Shown: positions 10,455 through 60,674, counted from the first letter of the stretch. The stretch: 64,000 nucleotides of DNA from Anomaloglossus baeobatrachus (GCF_048569485.1 NC_134357.1:235593576-235657575); one strand, 5' to 3'. The notes: generated by a model from the sequence alone, not told the origin. A program made the numbers and translations.

Positions 10455-11639
10455 GTCTTCATTTTTTTTTTTTATGGCCTTCAGGTCAATCTCGAGCCAT
10501 GTCGACTTAATGGATGAACGCTCTGTAAGGAGATTGATCTTGTGCAAGCCTAGATGGGCCCACCAGGGTCTTCTCTGCTGTTATCCTGACAGTATCAAGC
10601 CATCAGGTAGCTGGTCTTCCTCTTCACCTTGTGCCTTCTATTTTTCCGGCCATGATGTCCTTCTCCATACATTGCTCTCTTCGTATGATGTGTCTAAAGT
10701 AGGCAAGTCATAGCTTGATTATCCTTGCTTCAAGAGACATGTCTGGCTTGATTTGTTCGAAAATTGCTTTGTTTGTTCTTTTTGCCACCATGGTATTGAT
10801 AACATCCTCCAGCACTACATTTCAAAGACGTTGATTCTTCTTCTGCCTTATTTCTTTGTTCATCCATGTGTTACTACAGCAAAGACCAGACTATGTACTA
10901 GCCATGTCTTTGTGACCAAGGAAATGTTCCTCGATTTGGGGACCTTGTCCAGCGACTTCATTGTTGATTTGCCCAGAGCTATTCTCCTATTGACTTCAGA
11001 TGGTGTAGCTGCATGCTGAGTGATCATTGATTCGAGTAGGTTGCAGTCCTTTACAACTTCAAGTTCATCGTCGCCCATCTCAAATGTCTCCCAGTCATAC
11101 CTGACAGTAGTCAATATGTTTGTCTTCATGTATTGAGTAACAATCCCATGTTTGAGCTTTCCATCTCGATCCTCCCTTATATCTACGTTTGCTGCAATCA
11201 ATGTTGTATTGTCTGCACTTTTAAGATTGTTGATGATTCGTTCTGCAATTTTGATTTCTTCTTTTTCGGTAAAGCCAGCCTTCCTGAAAATAGCTTCTTC
11301 ATATAAATTGAAGAGAAATGGTGACAGGATGCAAGTTTGTCTGACACCTCACTCTACTTTGAACCATACTGTGTCACATATTTTGTTGCTTCTTGGCCAA
11401 TGTAAAAGCTCCTGCTAAGGCTGATCAGATGGTTTGGCACATCCATATCCTTCATGGTATTCTAAAGTTTCTGGTGAACAGCACAGTCAAAGGAATTGCT
11501 GCAGTTGATGAAGCAAAAATAAAGCTCTTTGTTATATTCTTTGGCCTTTTCCATCATCCATCTAATGTTAGTAATTACATCCCTTTTTCCTCTGCCTTTT
11601 CTGAATACTGCTTGTTCTTCTAGCAACTCTTTCTGAAAG
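10455..11639 (-). mobile_element. RTE/BovB-like LINE, 3' fragment with decayed reverse transcriptase
   Basis: The minus strand reads from QKELLEEQAVFRKGRGKRD through MEKAKEYNKELYFCFI and the RT core to SLDKVPKSRNIS. It ends with remnants of the C-terminal tail (GARGEEEDQLPDG-like, about 10600). The [F/Y]ADD catalytic motif reads SADN, so the enzyme is dead. Several stops and frameshifts occur. It begins abruptly at 11639 next to a MITE, as expected for a 5'-truncated LINE. RTE/BovB assignment is by recognition; a related RT clade is possible. Confidence 0.7.
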
Positions 11640-11642
11640 TAA

Positions 11643-12502
11643 AGGTGGTGTCACACACAGCGACAACGACGTCGCTGCTACGTCACCATTTTCTGTGACG
11701 TTGCAGCGACGTCCCGTCGCTGTCGCTGTGTGTGACATCCAGCAACGAGCTGGCCCCTGCTGTGAGGTCGTTGCTCGTTGCTGAATGTCCTGCTTCATTT
11801 TTTCGTCGTCGCTCTCCCGCTGTGACGCACAGATCGCTGTGTGTGACAGCGAGAGAGCGACGAAATGAAGCGAGCAGGGAGCAGGAGCCGGCGTCTGGCA
11901 GCTGCGGAAAGCTGTAACCACTGTAAACATCGGGTAACCAAGGGAAGACCTTTCCCTGGTTACCCGATATTTACCTTCGTTACCAGCCTCCGCCGCTCTT
12001 GTTGCTAGTGCCGGCTCCTGCTCTATGCACATGTAGCTGCAGTACACATCGGGTAATTAACCCGATGTGTACTGTAGCTAGGAGAGCAAGGAGCCAGCGC
12101 TAAGCAGTGTGCGCGGCTCCCTGCTCTCTGCACTGTGACATGTAGCTGCAGTACACATCGGGTAATTAACCCGATGTGTACTGTAGCTAGGAGAGCAAGG
12201 AGCCAGCGCTAAGCAGTGTGCGCGGCTCCCTGCTCTCTGCACTGTGACATGTAGCTGCAGTACGCATTGGGTTAATTAACCCGATGTGTACTGTAGCTAG
12301 GAGAGCAAGGAGCCAGCGCTAAGCAGTGTGCGCGGCTCCCTGCTCTCTGCACATGTAGCAACGTTATGATCGCTGCTTCGGCTGCTGTGTTTGACAGCTA
12401 AGCAGCGATCATAACAGCGACTTACAAGGTCGCTGCTACGTCACAGAAAATGGTGACGTAACAGCGACGTCGTTGTCGCTGTCGTTTAGTGTGACCCCAG
12501 CT
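11643..12502. mobile_element. PIF/Harbinger-like MITE (860 bp)
   Basis: TIRs AGGTGGTGTCACAC and, inverted, AGCTGGGGTCACAC are flanked by TAA at 11640-11642 and 12503-12505. Interior: a hairpin of TAAACATCGGGTAACC type (about 11890-11990), then three tandem units of ~109 bp (12030-12355) with 'GCTGCAGTACACATCGGG' and 'AGCGCTAAGC', then subterminal 'CAGCGATCATAACAGCGAC'. Same family as the MITEs at 3704 and 28172. Non-coding. Confidence 0.8.
12030..12355. repeat. Tandem repeat, ~109-bp units x3
   Basis: Each unit carries the near-palindrome ACATCGGGTAATTAACCCGA, 'AGGAGAGCAAGGAGCC' and 'GCTCCCTGCTCTCTGCAC'. One unit has the perfect GGGTTAATTAACCC core. Confidence 0.8.
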
Positions 12503-12505
12503 TAA

Positions 12506-13038
12506 GGCTATAGCTGTCTGTGTCTTCACAGTTCCCTTTGTTCCCCTGTAATAGCTCTCCCAATACCACTGCAGACCTGTGACAAGGGAAGAAAGATTTC
12601 TGGAGAAAAGCAAACTGTGAAGACACCTGCAGTGCGGGGGCTGTCACTCATATCAGGGGGCTTGATGGCAGCTACTGAACCTACACTTGTCTCGGTGAGT
12701 AAACGCCTTGCTGAACTAATCCTGGTTCATTAGCGTAAAGCAGGGTGACTTATAGAAATTGATATCAATCAAATATATGCAGTTGTATAAAACTTTACTA
12801 AAATAGCTGAATTCCTCTTATTGCTACAGTCATTCGTCACTATATTTGCACTCTCCGTAGTACAAATTAGCATTACTGAAATGGATAAAAAATAATGAGT
12901 GACAGTTTATTCTCATTCCTACATTTTTCCCAATATTCACATGATCTCATCTCCAAGTTACATGGGGTGATGCATGTGTGAGAAGGATCGGAGCTCTTCT
13001 TATTGTATGCATAGCTAAAGGAATAATAGTATGTTCTC
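12506..13038. other. No gene recognised
   Basis: Mixed A/T-rich sequence between two MITEs with no supported reading frame or terminal repeats. Confidence 0.4.
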
Positions 13039-13041
13039 TAA

Positions 13042-13555
13042 GGCTAGGTTCACACTTCCGTTGTTTTGCATCAGTCACAATCCGTAGCCTTGAGGAATTT
13101 CGGTATCCTGCAAAATATTTTGCAGGAATCCTGTTTTTCCCCATAGACTTCTATTAGTGACTGATTGCGACTGATGATGCTGCGTTGCATCCGCTGCGTC
13201 GCGGTCAGTCGTTTTTTAACTGACCGCCGGGTGGGAGTAACGCAGCCTGTAACGTTTTTTGAGCAGCGCGATCCATAGGATTTTGCTGCGCATGCTCTCT
13301 CTGGCTCCCTGCCCCCGTAACCAGGATAAACATTGGGTAACCAAGCAATGCGCTTTGGTTAGTTACCCGATATTTACACTGGTTACGGGTGCAGGGAGCC
13401 CGCGCTAAGCGTCGTATGCTGGTAACCAAGATAAATATCGGGTAACCAAGCAAAAAGTGCTTTGCTTTTAGTTACCCGATATTTACCCTGGATACAGTGT
13501 GCAAGGAGGCCGACACTTCCCCACTCGGCTCCGCCCCCTCCCGCACTCCGCATGT

Positions 13556-13589
<34 letters not shown>

Positions 13590-13892
13590 CCCCAGCCCTG
13601 CAGTCCCCGCGGCACTGACGTCCTCAGCTCCACGGCCCCGCTCAGCTCCGTCCCCTCGCGCACTCCGCATGTACACACGCATGTAGACAGACACACACAC
13701 ACACACACGTCCCCAGCCATGCAGACCGCGGCACTGACGTCCTCAGCTCCGCCCCCCCGAACTCCGCCCCCCGCACACAACGGCGTCCGACAATGAAATT
13801 CTTTTCTTTGTCATCCGTTGTACAACGCATCAGTCACATGCGTCAAGCAACACATGTGACTGATGCAAGACAACGGAAGTGTGAACCTAGCC
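13042..13892. mobile_element. PIF/Harbinger-like MITE, GGCTAGGTTCACACTTCC ends
   Basis: Perfect TIR GGCTAGGTTCACACTTCC, flanked by TAA at 13039-13041 and 13893-13895. Subterminal 'GTTGTTTTGCATCAGTCAC'. The interior holds two hairpins of TAAACATTGGGTAACC / TAAATATCGGGTAACC type (about 13310-13500), the block GCGCTAAGC, and (CA)n runs at 13557-13590 and 13690-13708. Non-coding. Confidence 0.8.
13557..13708. repeat. Two (CA)n microsatellites inside a MITE
   Basis: Pure CA runs at about 13557-13590 and 13690-13708, separated by G+C-rich sequence. A matching (TG)n run sits at 14565-14613 in the inverted copy. Confidence 0.85.
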
Positions 13893-13895
13893 TAA

Positions 13896-14349
13896 GACTA
13901 AGTTCACACTTCCGTTGTTTTGCATTAGTCACAATCCGTCGCCTTGAGGAATTACGGTATCCTGCAAAATATTTTGCAGGAATCCGTTTTTTCCCTTTTT
14001 TCCCCATAGACTATTAGAGACGGATTGTGACTGATGGCCTTGAGTTGCATCCGCCGCGTGAAGGATCAGTCGTTTAGTGACTGACCGTCAGGCGGGAGCA
14101 ACGCTGCATGTAACGTTTTTTGGAGCGGCAAAAAAAACGGACTCCGCAGGTGTCCGTCGCCATCCGTCACAAGCTATAATGGATGTCTATGGTGCTGGAT
14201 TCAGTTGTAATCCGTCACACGACGGAATCCAGTGCTGGATTCCGTCATGCTCTACTGAGCATGGCCAGCATGTTTGGCACACCCACTGGGCTGTCCCAAA
14301 CACAAACGGATCACGATGGATCTGTCAAAAAACAGACACACAATGGATA
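13896..14349. mobile_element. Partial MITE related to its neighbours
   Basis: Starts with the same subterminal sequence (AAGTTCACACTTCCGTTG) directly after the previous element, but its interior differs ('GATTCCGTCATGCTCTAC' and others). No inverted right end is seen. It may be a truncated element now serving as spacer between two inverted copies. Confidence 0.5.
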
Positions 14350-14352
14350 TAA

Positions 14353-14560
14353 GGCTAAGTTCACACTTCCATTGTTTTGCATCAGTCACATGCGTTGCTT
14401 GACGCATGTGACTGATGCGTTGTACAACGGATGACAAAGAAAGAATTTCATTGTCTGACTCCATTGTGTGCTGCGGGCGGAATTCGGGGGGCGGAGTTGA
14501 GGACGTCAGTGCGGGCCGTGGAGCTGAGGACATCAGTGCCGCGGGGACTGCAGGGCTGGG

Positions 14561-14615
<55 letters not shown>

Positions 14616-15231
14616 ACACATGCGGAGTGCGGGAGGGGGCGGAGCCGAGTGGTGAAGTGTCGGCCTCCTTGCACACTGTATCCAGAGTAAATATCGGGTA
14701 GGAGCAAAGCACTTTTTGCTTGGTTACCCGATATTTATCTTGGATACCAGCTTAGCGCGGGCTCCCTGCACCCGTAAACACTGTAAATATCGGGTAACTA
14801 ACCAAAGCGCATTGCTTGGTTACCCGATGTTTATCCTGGTTACGGGGGCAGGGAGCCAGAGAGAGCATGCGCAGCAAAATCCTACGGATCGCGCTGCTCA
14901 AAAAAACGTTACAGGCTGCGTTGCTCCCGCCCGGTGGTCAGTTAAAAAATGACTGACTGCGACGCAGCGGATGCAACGCAGCATCATCAGTCGCAATCCG
15001 TCACTAATAGAAGTCTATGGGGAAAATCAGGATTCCTGCAAAATATTTTGCAGGATACCGTAATTCCTCAAGGCTACGGATTGTGACTGATGCAAAACAA
15101 CGGAACTGATCAGTTTTTTCACAGGATTCCTGTGAACATAATCCTGTGAAATAACACATCCGTTGCGTCCGCTGACATCTCAAAAACGACGGATCTGACG
15201 GAAGCAAAACAACGGAACTGTGAACATAGCC
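14353..15231. mobile_element. PIF/Harbinger-like MITE, inverted relative of the 13042 copy
   Basis: TIRs GGCTAAGTTCACACTTCC and, inverted, GGCTATGTTCACAGTTCC are flanked by TAA at 14350-14352 and 15232-15234. The interior (about 14390-15110) is largely the reverse complement of 13042-13892, including a (TG)n run at 14565-14613 and both GGTTACCCGATATTTA hairpins. Non-coding. Confidence 0.75.
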
Positions 15232-15458
15232 TAATCCATAACCTAAAACAGTTATTCAACACTTCACTCTTTCCTCTGCCCACCACTACCCCATCCGACA
15301 TCCCTCATCTCTGCAAAAGACTTTACCACAAATTTTAAAAATAAGATCAACCAAACAAGGCAAGACTTTACTGCTCAGCCACCACAACCCCTATGTACAA
15401 CAGACCACTGTCCCTCCCCCATATCCTTTCTCCCCACCATCACTGAAAAAGAGTGTGA

Positions 15459-15866
15459 TGATGGAATATGGGGGGTTGTGTATCATGTTGTTCAGGTTCG
15501 TATTTTAGGCGTGGTTCACTGTCCATTCTCTTTATTGCTTGTGTGTACATTGTATTGTCTGTAGGTTATCACCCCCTGTAGTGTTTCTGTCGCTAGGTCT
15601 GGGGGAGGCGGGCCTGGAATCTACCAAACTCTCTGCTTACCTGAAGAATGAGTCAGTCTATTTCAGAACTTCAAGAGTGAAGCAGGAAGATTCATCCTCT
15701 GTGGGCAAAAGCTGCAACTCCCCAAAGAGACCTGAACACTTATCGCTTACTGGACTATATTCGGGTTTCTGGACTATTTTTACCCTCTGTACGGTGGATT
15801 ATGTAATGGACCGATTGATTGCTTGGAATAAATGTTCTTTGGATTGACCATCTATCTCTTTTGATT
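15459..15866 (+). mobile_element. Possible solo LTR (fossil), ~408 bp
   Basis: Interrupts the L2-like LINE and is flanked by the direct repeat GTGTGA(T) (from 15453 and from 15867). Begins TGATGG and carries an AATAAA signal near 15828. No internal viral genes accompany it. Family unassigned; an LTR-retrotransposon relic is the simplest reading. The terminal bases do not fit TG...CA well, so this is tentative. Confidence 0.35.
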
Positions 15867-16197
15867 GTGTGATATGGGAGAAGGACCCAGTCACAGAAAG
15901 CTTACTCATTTTTACTCCAAATCACAGAATACTTCTTGTGCACCTGACCCCAAACCACCTCCTCCCCAACCTAACCACCCCACTTATCCTGGCCCTAACC
16001 CATCTCTTCAACCTATCCTTAACTTCTTGCACTTTCCCTTCTGCTTTTAAACATGCCACAATCATACGTATTCTGAAGAAGCCAACCCTTGACCAGACTT
16101 CTACATCCTGCTATCATCCCATATTGCTGCTCGCTTTCGCCTCCAAACTCCTCAAACAGCATATCCATGCTGAACTTTCCTCCCATCTCTCATCTAA

Positions 16198-16625
16198 GGC
16201 CTCGGTTCCACTTGCACAGAGCTTTCGATGCGAGGGCATAGGAAGTGATATGCTAATGACCCTCTGTTGCGAGTGTGAGCCGAGGGCAATACGACTGTGA
16301 TCCAATCTTGTAATCGGATCACAGCTGAGGAAAAGTGGGAGCACTTTCTCCCCATCTCCTCCGCTGCTTGTGGCTGCGTACGTCGAACTGCGGTCGCATG
16401 ACATGCAAGTGCAGCGCGATGTTTCACATGCATCCATAGACTTGCATGGGTGAGTGTGAGCCAAGACTCCCTGTCGAATGCAGCATGTTGCGATTCATTT
16501 CTCAGGCCGACATGAGAAATCAATCGCAGAAGGACACTGCCCCATAGTTTTGCACAGGTGCGAGTGCAATCTCATGTTTTTTCGGATTGCACTTGTCTGT
16601 GCAAAACGCAAGTAAAACCAAAGCC
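16198..16625. mobile_element. PIF/Harbinger-like MITE in the LINE
   Basis: Ends GGCCTCGGTTCCACTTGC and, inverted, GGCTTTGGTTTTACTTGC, with TAA at 16195-16197 and 16626-16628. Removing it rejoins the LINE reading frame at SSHLSS|NSFSDN, which supports the insertion and its target duplication. Confidence 0.8.
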
Positions 16626-17007
16626 TAACTCATTCTCTGACAACCTACAACCCGGCTTCTGTCCTCACCACGCCACCAAAACTGCCCTAACGAAAATTAG
16701 TAACGCCTTACTGCTAAAGCAAACAGAAAACTCTATACTCCTCTTTCTAGATTTGTCTTCAATCTTCAACACAGTCAACCACTCACTCCTGCTACAGATC
16801 CTCTCTTCCCTTGACGTCAGAGACCTTGCCCTTTCCTGAATCTCCTCATATCTTAACTGAATATTTAGCGTCTTCATTCCCATACTATCTCCTCATTCCG
16901 CCTCCTCTCTGTCTGTGCTCCTCAAAGGTTTGTCTTGGGATCCCTACTCTTCTCTGTATCGTTGGCCTGAGACAACTCAAAGTTTTTTTGGATTCCAGCA
17001 TTAACTA

Positions 17008-18642
<1,635 letters not shown>

Positions 18643-18928
18643 TATATACCTGTGACACTCACATCTCTCTCTGGCCTAGACGTTACATCTCCGTTGTCCA
18701 GAATCTTAGAGTCTGTCACACATCAGAACGCTGAACGAAACCCCATTCCTGGCTGACATTGGAAAGTCCTCACAGCGCACAGTATATGCAATGTTGGGAT
18801 TCACAAGTCTACAGTCACATAGAGTGACTGCAGACTGGTCAGTTTAAACCAGACAAACCCTTTAATGTCAAAATCCAGGTTTGGATACATGCATGTGTAC
18901 ATATTGGTGGTTCACCACAATCAGCTTA

Positions 18929-19429
18929 GGCTGCTTTCACACATCCGGTTTTTGCTGAGCGGCACAATACGGCGCTTTGCAGAAAAATCGCAACCGTTTT
19001 TTTTTTCTGCCGCCGGTTGCGTTTTTTCCACATAGACTTGCATTAGCGCCGTATTGTGCCGCATGGCCTTGCGTTGCGTCCGGTTTTTACCGGATGCGGC
19101 ATATTTAGCCCATGCGGCGGCCGGATGGAACGCTGCCTGGTATGCTTTTTTGTGCGGCGAAAAAAAAACGCATTGCGCCGGATGCGGCGCGATTTACAAT
19201 GCAAGCCTGTGGACGCCGGAAGCGACGTCCTGCGGCAAAAAACCGCATCCGGCCACCGTATGCGTTTTTTTGCACTGCACATGCTCAGTATCAAGCTGCA
19301 TCCGTCAAAAAACGAACGGGCCGCATGGAAAAACTTATGCAAAGGATCCGTTTTTTTCGCCGCATCCGTTGCATAGGTTTCTGAGCCGGATTGAGCCGCA
19401 CTGCAAAAACCAGATGTGTGAAAGCAGCC
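18929..19429. mobile_element. MITE, GGCTGCTTTCACACATC ends
   Basis: TIR GGCTGCTTTCACACATCCGG left; the inverse at the right starts GGCTGCTTTCACACATCTGG. Flanks read TTA and TAA. The interior is CpG-rich with repeated 'GCGCCGGATGCGGC'-like palindromes. Related in style to the elements at 26364 and 51285. Confidence 0.65.
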
Positions 19430-19710
19430 TAAGTGTGGTGGGTCCTGTTCCACAGTCCACAGTATATTCTGCACATGCATTATACATCAAGTTAATTTTG
19501 TGCATTCATATCATTATCAGACTGTGTGTGCTGCATCCAAATAATCAAGTGTCAGAAGAGGTAATGTTAATCCACTTACTTTGAGAGCCGTGATTTCCAA
19601 ATACATTGTTTGAACACTAGAATGGGACAAATTAAATCCATAAACTAATTCTAATATGGTTGTGCCCTACATTCAGAAAGCTGTTGCTGTCCCAAAATAA
19701 TTACATAATA

Positions 19711-20240
19711 CAGTGGAACATTGGATTAACAGTAACTTGGTTTCAGTGCGTTTTGCAAGACAAGCAAAGCTTTTACAAATTTGTGACTTGGTTTAAGAGC
19801 ACTGCTTTGCAATAAGAGCAAATACTCACCATGTACACTTCTGGTTCTGTCCTTTCACCACACTCTAACCCGCTCTGTGTAAACCTACTGAACATAACAT
19901 TCTGTACATATGTACTGTATACAGTATACCATTGTACAGTATATACTATATAGCATGTCTATCAATTTGCATTTGTGGCTACAGTATTGTACTTTCTGAT
20001 AACCACATTGCTTATACTGTACAGTATTTTGTATCCGTGCACTGTAATAATTTTATATGAATACAGTACATTATTTTGTATTACTGTAACAAATTTGTAT
20101 AAATACAGTAAATATTTTTGGGTTGTGGAACGAATTGTCTGTGTTTTAATTATTTATGGGAAAATTTGCTTTGATATAAGTCACTTGGTTTAAGAGCTCA
20201 CTCCCGGAACAAATTATGTTCGTAATCCAAGGTTACACTG
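19711..20240. mobile_element. Tigger/pogo-like nonautonomous element
   Basis: Left end CAGTGGAACATTGGATTAAC, right end inverted CAGTGTAACCTTGGATTACG, TA on each side (19709-19710, 20241-20242). The subterminal 'ACTTGGTTTAAGAGC' motif is present at both ends. Related to the element at 32635. Confidence 0.7.
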
Positions 20241-20242
20241 TA

Positions 20243-20960
20243 TAGTTTATGAGAATAGAGAACAAAACAATGACGAAATGACAAAGTCCATAGGCACAGT
20301 AATGAATGCACTGCCACAGCACCGCCACGTTATCCTTCACCCTCTCGGCCTGGGATAACACTTCAGTGCACTTGCAGCTCTCCTGTCTTACCTCCCTTTC
20401 TGCCTTGTGTCATACTGATAGCTCACTCTTATTTCAATGACCTGGCTCTCCTGAACCATCAGACAGACACAGGCAGCGGGCAGGCAATAAGGAGGGAGAG
20501 CTGCAAGTGCATTGTCCCACACTGAAACACTTGCAGCTCATTTTCATATTACTTAAATGCTGGAATTCTCAGAAACGAGGAAAAGGATTTCTATAATTAA
20601 GATGTGAAATGACTTGGCATTAAAGCCCCTTTACTGCCTTCGTTTGAGGGATAAATCCTTATGACAGGTTCCTTAGGAGGGAAAGTTGTGCAACTCAACA
20701 TGTTTCTATTAGGACTGCAGCTGTCACGTGACCAGAGGCACCCGCTAGCCCCGGCTGTAATAAAGCACAGTGGTGATAGATATGGATACATCATATCAAT
20801 TACAATCTACAGAGCAGGAAAGGTATAGATTAGCGTATCAAGCCCATCAATGTAAGCACACAAAGCCACAGCAATGAGAGGACAATGGAAATTACCTCCC
20901 AGGGAGACAGCTCAGCTTCACAGCTCGGGCAATGAGACCCTATAGCAGGAAAGAGAGAAA
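20243..20960. other. No gene; upstream flank of the zinc-finger gene with a weak inverted repeat
   Basis: The only structure seen is an imperfect inverted pair, 'CACTTGCAGCTCTCC' near 20370 and its complement near 20495-20515. Confidence 0.4.
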
Positions 20961-21100
20961 AGAGGGAGTGCAGAGGGATTCTGGGAGATGTAGGCATAAT
21001 TTATACAAAAACCATTAAAACCCATTGAAATTACGGACTACGACAACATGGCTGCCGCAGTCGCACATTGTGGACTGCAACTAAAAGAAGAGTAACACCT
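20961..21100 (+). promoter_or_regulatory. Likely promoter of the zinc-finger gene (ZNF143-like and YY1-like sites)
   Basis: At 20977-20993 the minus strand reads CTACATCTCCCAGAATC, close to the ZNF143/SBS consensus (ACTACAAYTCCCAGMATGC). At 21044-21057 ACAACATGGCTGCC matches a YY1 site. There is no TATA box. It lies about 0.7 kb upstream of the first coding exon, whose acceptor (TTCTACACAG|, 21786) implies an upstream untranslated exon here. ZNF143 sites are frequent at bidirectional promoters, so it might also serve the divergent minus-strand paralogue. That is inference. Confidence 0.45.
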
Positions 21101-21231
21101 CACAATCGTAGTGCTGTGCGAATGGAATCTGGTCACTTTTACAGTTCAGACCGTTTTAGTCCGGTCATCCCATTATGTGCGGGGTTCCTGCCACTGGTCA
21201 GCGGGGGCTCCGCTTCTACACAGGGGTTTGC

Positions 21232-21530
21232 TGTATGTTCTGTGCGTTCCACAAGTAAGGAAGTGCTTCGTATGTTCTGTGCGTTCCACAAGTGATTCGG
21301 AAGTGCCGTATGTTCTGTGCGTTCCACAAGTCAGGAAGTGCTTCGTATGTTCTGTGCGTTCCACAAGTGATTCGGAAGTGCCGTATGTTCTGTGCGTTCC
21401 ACAAGTGATTCGGAAGTGCCGTATGTTCTGTGCGTTCCACAAGTGATTCGGAAGTGCCGTATGTTCTGTCACACAAGTCAGGAAGTGCGTTCCACAAGCA
21501 GGAAAGTCTTCCGTATGTTCTGTGCGTTTC
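21232..21530. repeat. Tandem repeat, 37-38-bp units, ~8 copies
   Basis: Unit built on GTATGTTCTGTGCGTTCCAC followed by AAGT and either GATTCGGAAGTGCC or CAGGAAGTGCTTC. The two unit types partly alternate. It lies in the presumed 5' untranslated exon/intron of the zinc-finger gene. Confidence 0.85.
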
Positions 21531-21794
21531 ACAAACCGGATGGTGCCGTGCTTATTTCTCCCCCATGAAACACAGGGTTCTGTTTCCAACTAACGATACA
21601 ATCCGGAGCCTGACCACTGGTCAGTGACAAAGGGCTGGCGGGTTACACCGGGAATGATGCACGGCGAGTCGCTGCTTACTGGGTTTGGTATGTGTTAGTT
21701 ACAGAGGAGCTAGAAATAATCCGAGATTAGTAGAATACTGAAGTGAATAATATGCATATGTGTCCATCTTTCCATCTTCTACACAGGCAGGAAC

Positions 21795-58722
<36,928 letters not shown>

Positions 58723-58763
58723 CACTTCCTCTTATTTGTCATCATTTTTAAGTGTGACACAAT

Positions 58764-58769
58764 AATAAA
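58764..58769 (+). terminator. Polyadenylation signal AATAAA
   Basis: AATAAA 41 bases after the zinc-finger stop codon, the first such hexamer downstream. Confidence 0.7.
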
Positions 58770-60098
58770 AATGCATATACATAATTGAACATGGTTTGAA
58801 AGAAATTCTTGAAGCATTTTTTTATGAACCTTTCTCCATTGATTAGTTGAGATGGTAAAGAGATCTAGGAGGAAATAGGAAGATGGGTCGTGCACTTCAT
58901 GCTCATTTGCCCTAAATTGATTCACAGTGCGTGGCCATGTGTGTTATAATGAGATTATGCAGCAGGCGGCCGGCCTTGTACAACAGCTGGGAGAGCAGCC
59001 AAGGGGGCAGTTGGCCCCCTGCCTTTCGGCCCAGTCTGCCCCTGCAGTGAATCTATGAGTGGGTCCCTAACTTATCTGAAGCCTTAAAGGAGTGGTGCCG
59101 CATGCCAACCACCAACACATCGACAGTGCACCAGCAGGGCAGGTGACCTGGTGCCTCACAATGCCCATGCTGCAAGGCTGAGTCCCCAAGACTCCAGGCC
59201 ACACCGCTCCACAGACACAAAACTATTACAGCAAGGTGATGCAAGGTAAATTTACAAATAAAAAAAAAAAAAGAGCCTGCAAAAGGCCAGTGTATACAGA
59301 TGGTGTGTATGGTTCTGATACTGGATTTTACAAGAAAGTGTGCAAAATTATTATTTTTTAACAACTTGCACACTTTGTGAGGTACACAGTTGGGTTTAAA
59401 TTTTTTAGAATGGAGTTTACATTTTTCTTTAAACAAAGAAAAAGCCATGCCTTGACCGTTTCACAAACCAGAAAATCCACTTTTCCTATCACACAAGCCT
59501 TGGCTTCAGGATTTGTCTTAAGTAGTAAAATTAGCACAGAGGGGTGGTAAAGTGCCCTCATTGTTTTCAGTGTATGAACGATTTTTATCTTTTTTTTAAA
59601 TGCTGTTATTAATATGCTGTTACTGCAGTGCACTACAGACCATGCTGTTCACAATCACACTAAGTGACTATGTAGGTACAGCACCTGCCTATCACTTGAA
59701 TCTTTGGTTTATTATTCACAGACTGAGACTACCTCCCCCATATGCTGCAGTAGTACACTAAATTTAGCTTTACACCTTTTTCAATACCTTTATGTAATGG
59801 GCTGTACACTCTGATCTCCTATCTTTAGGCTGCAAACACTTAAAATGGCACTGCTTGTCTGGCCCTTGTTTATAATGACTTTGAAGTCCCTCCCTGACTA
59901 GCTGCCATAGACCATATGATGTGATAGCTGTAAGGCATTATGGGGAAGCCCAAGCGGCATGCATGACCTCACCAGCCAACTTTCTGCCTGCTACAATCTT
60001 CAGCAATATGCGTTTTTGCATTAGGCACTTTATTTTTTTGCGTTATCCTAGCAAATTCAATGGTTCAAATTGCAGGGATCCGGGAAATTGAACTCTAA
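58770..60098. other. 3' flank, no gene recognised
   Basis: No supported reading frame. 58960-59250 is G+C-richer and may be a repeat ('CTGCCTTTCGGCCCAGTCTG'); the remainder is A/T-rich. Confidence 0.4.
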
Positions 60099-60513
60099 GG
60101 CTATGTGCCCACAGGACTCTGTACCCGCGGATATATCTGCAGGTTTCCCGCAGCTGCTCCCCGGAATCCGCAGCTATACATAGCTGCAGGATTCCAGCGA
60201 AATATCTGCAGTAAACATGCGGATATTCGTGCGACTTACCTGCGCAAGTCCCGGCCTCTATCTCCATAGTGGAGGGCCGGGATTTCCGCAGGAATAATTG
60301 ACATGCAGTCATGTGCGGCTGCGGAACATCCGCAGCATATTCCGCAATCGCACATACCGCAGCATGGACACAGACACTCTCCATGTCCCATAGAATAATA
60401 TAGGGAGTGTTTGTACTTGCTAAAACATGCATATTTATCCAGAAAATCCAGATAAATCCGCAGGTTTTCCGCGGAAAAATCCGCGGGTACAGAGTCCCGT
60501 GGGCACATAGCAG
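60099..60513. mobile_element. MITE, GGCTATGTGCCCACAGG ends
   Basis: Left GGCTATGTGCCCACAGGACT; right, inverted, GCTATGTGCCCACGGGACTC. TAA at 60096-60098; the right edge is one or two bases degraded (CAGTAA). Both subterminal regions carry CTGTACCCGCGGAT. Interior with repeated CCGCAG motifs. Confidence 0.7.
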
Positions 60514-60674
60514 TAAAGATGAGTGGACTGACTAAGGCTAAGTCTTTAAATGCTACTGTCAATCTCTGACCTGATTTCAGGGTGCTGATTGGCAGCTGGG
60601 GGCTTGTTGAAGGCCCCTGTGCTTGATGTGCCTTAGAAAACCAGGCAGACTCCATGATTTTAGCTATATACTGC

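Noticed and set aside
13383-14707. Several 74-151-codon frames rich in Thr-His or Val-Cys
   Set aside because: They translate (CA)n/(TG)n runs inside MITEs.
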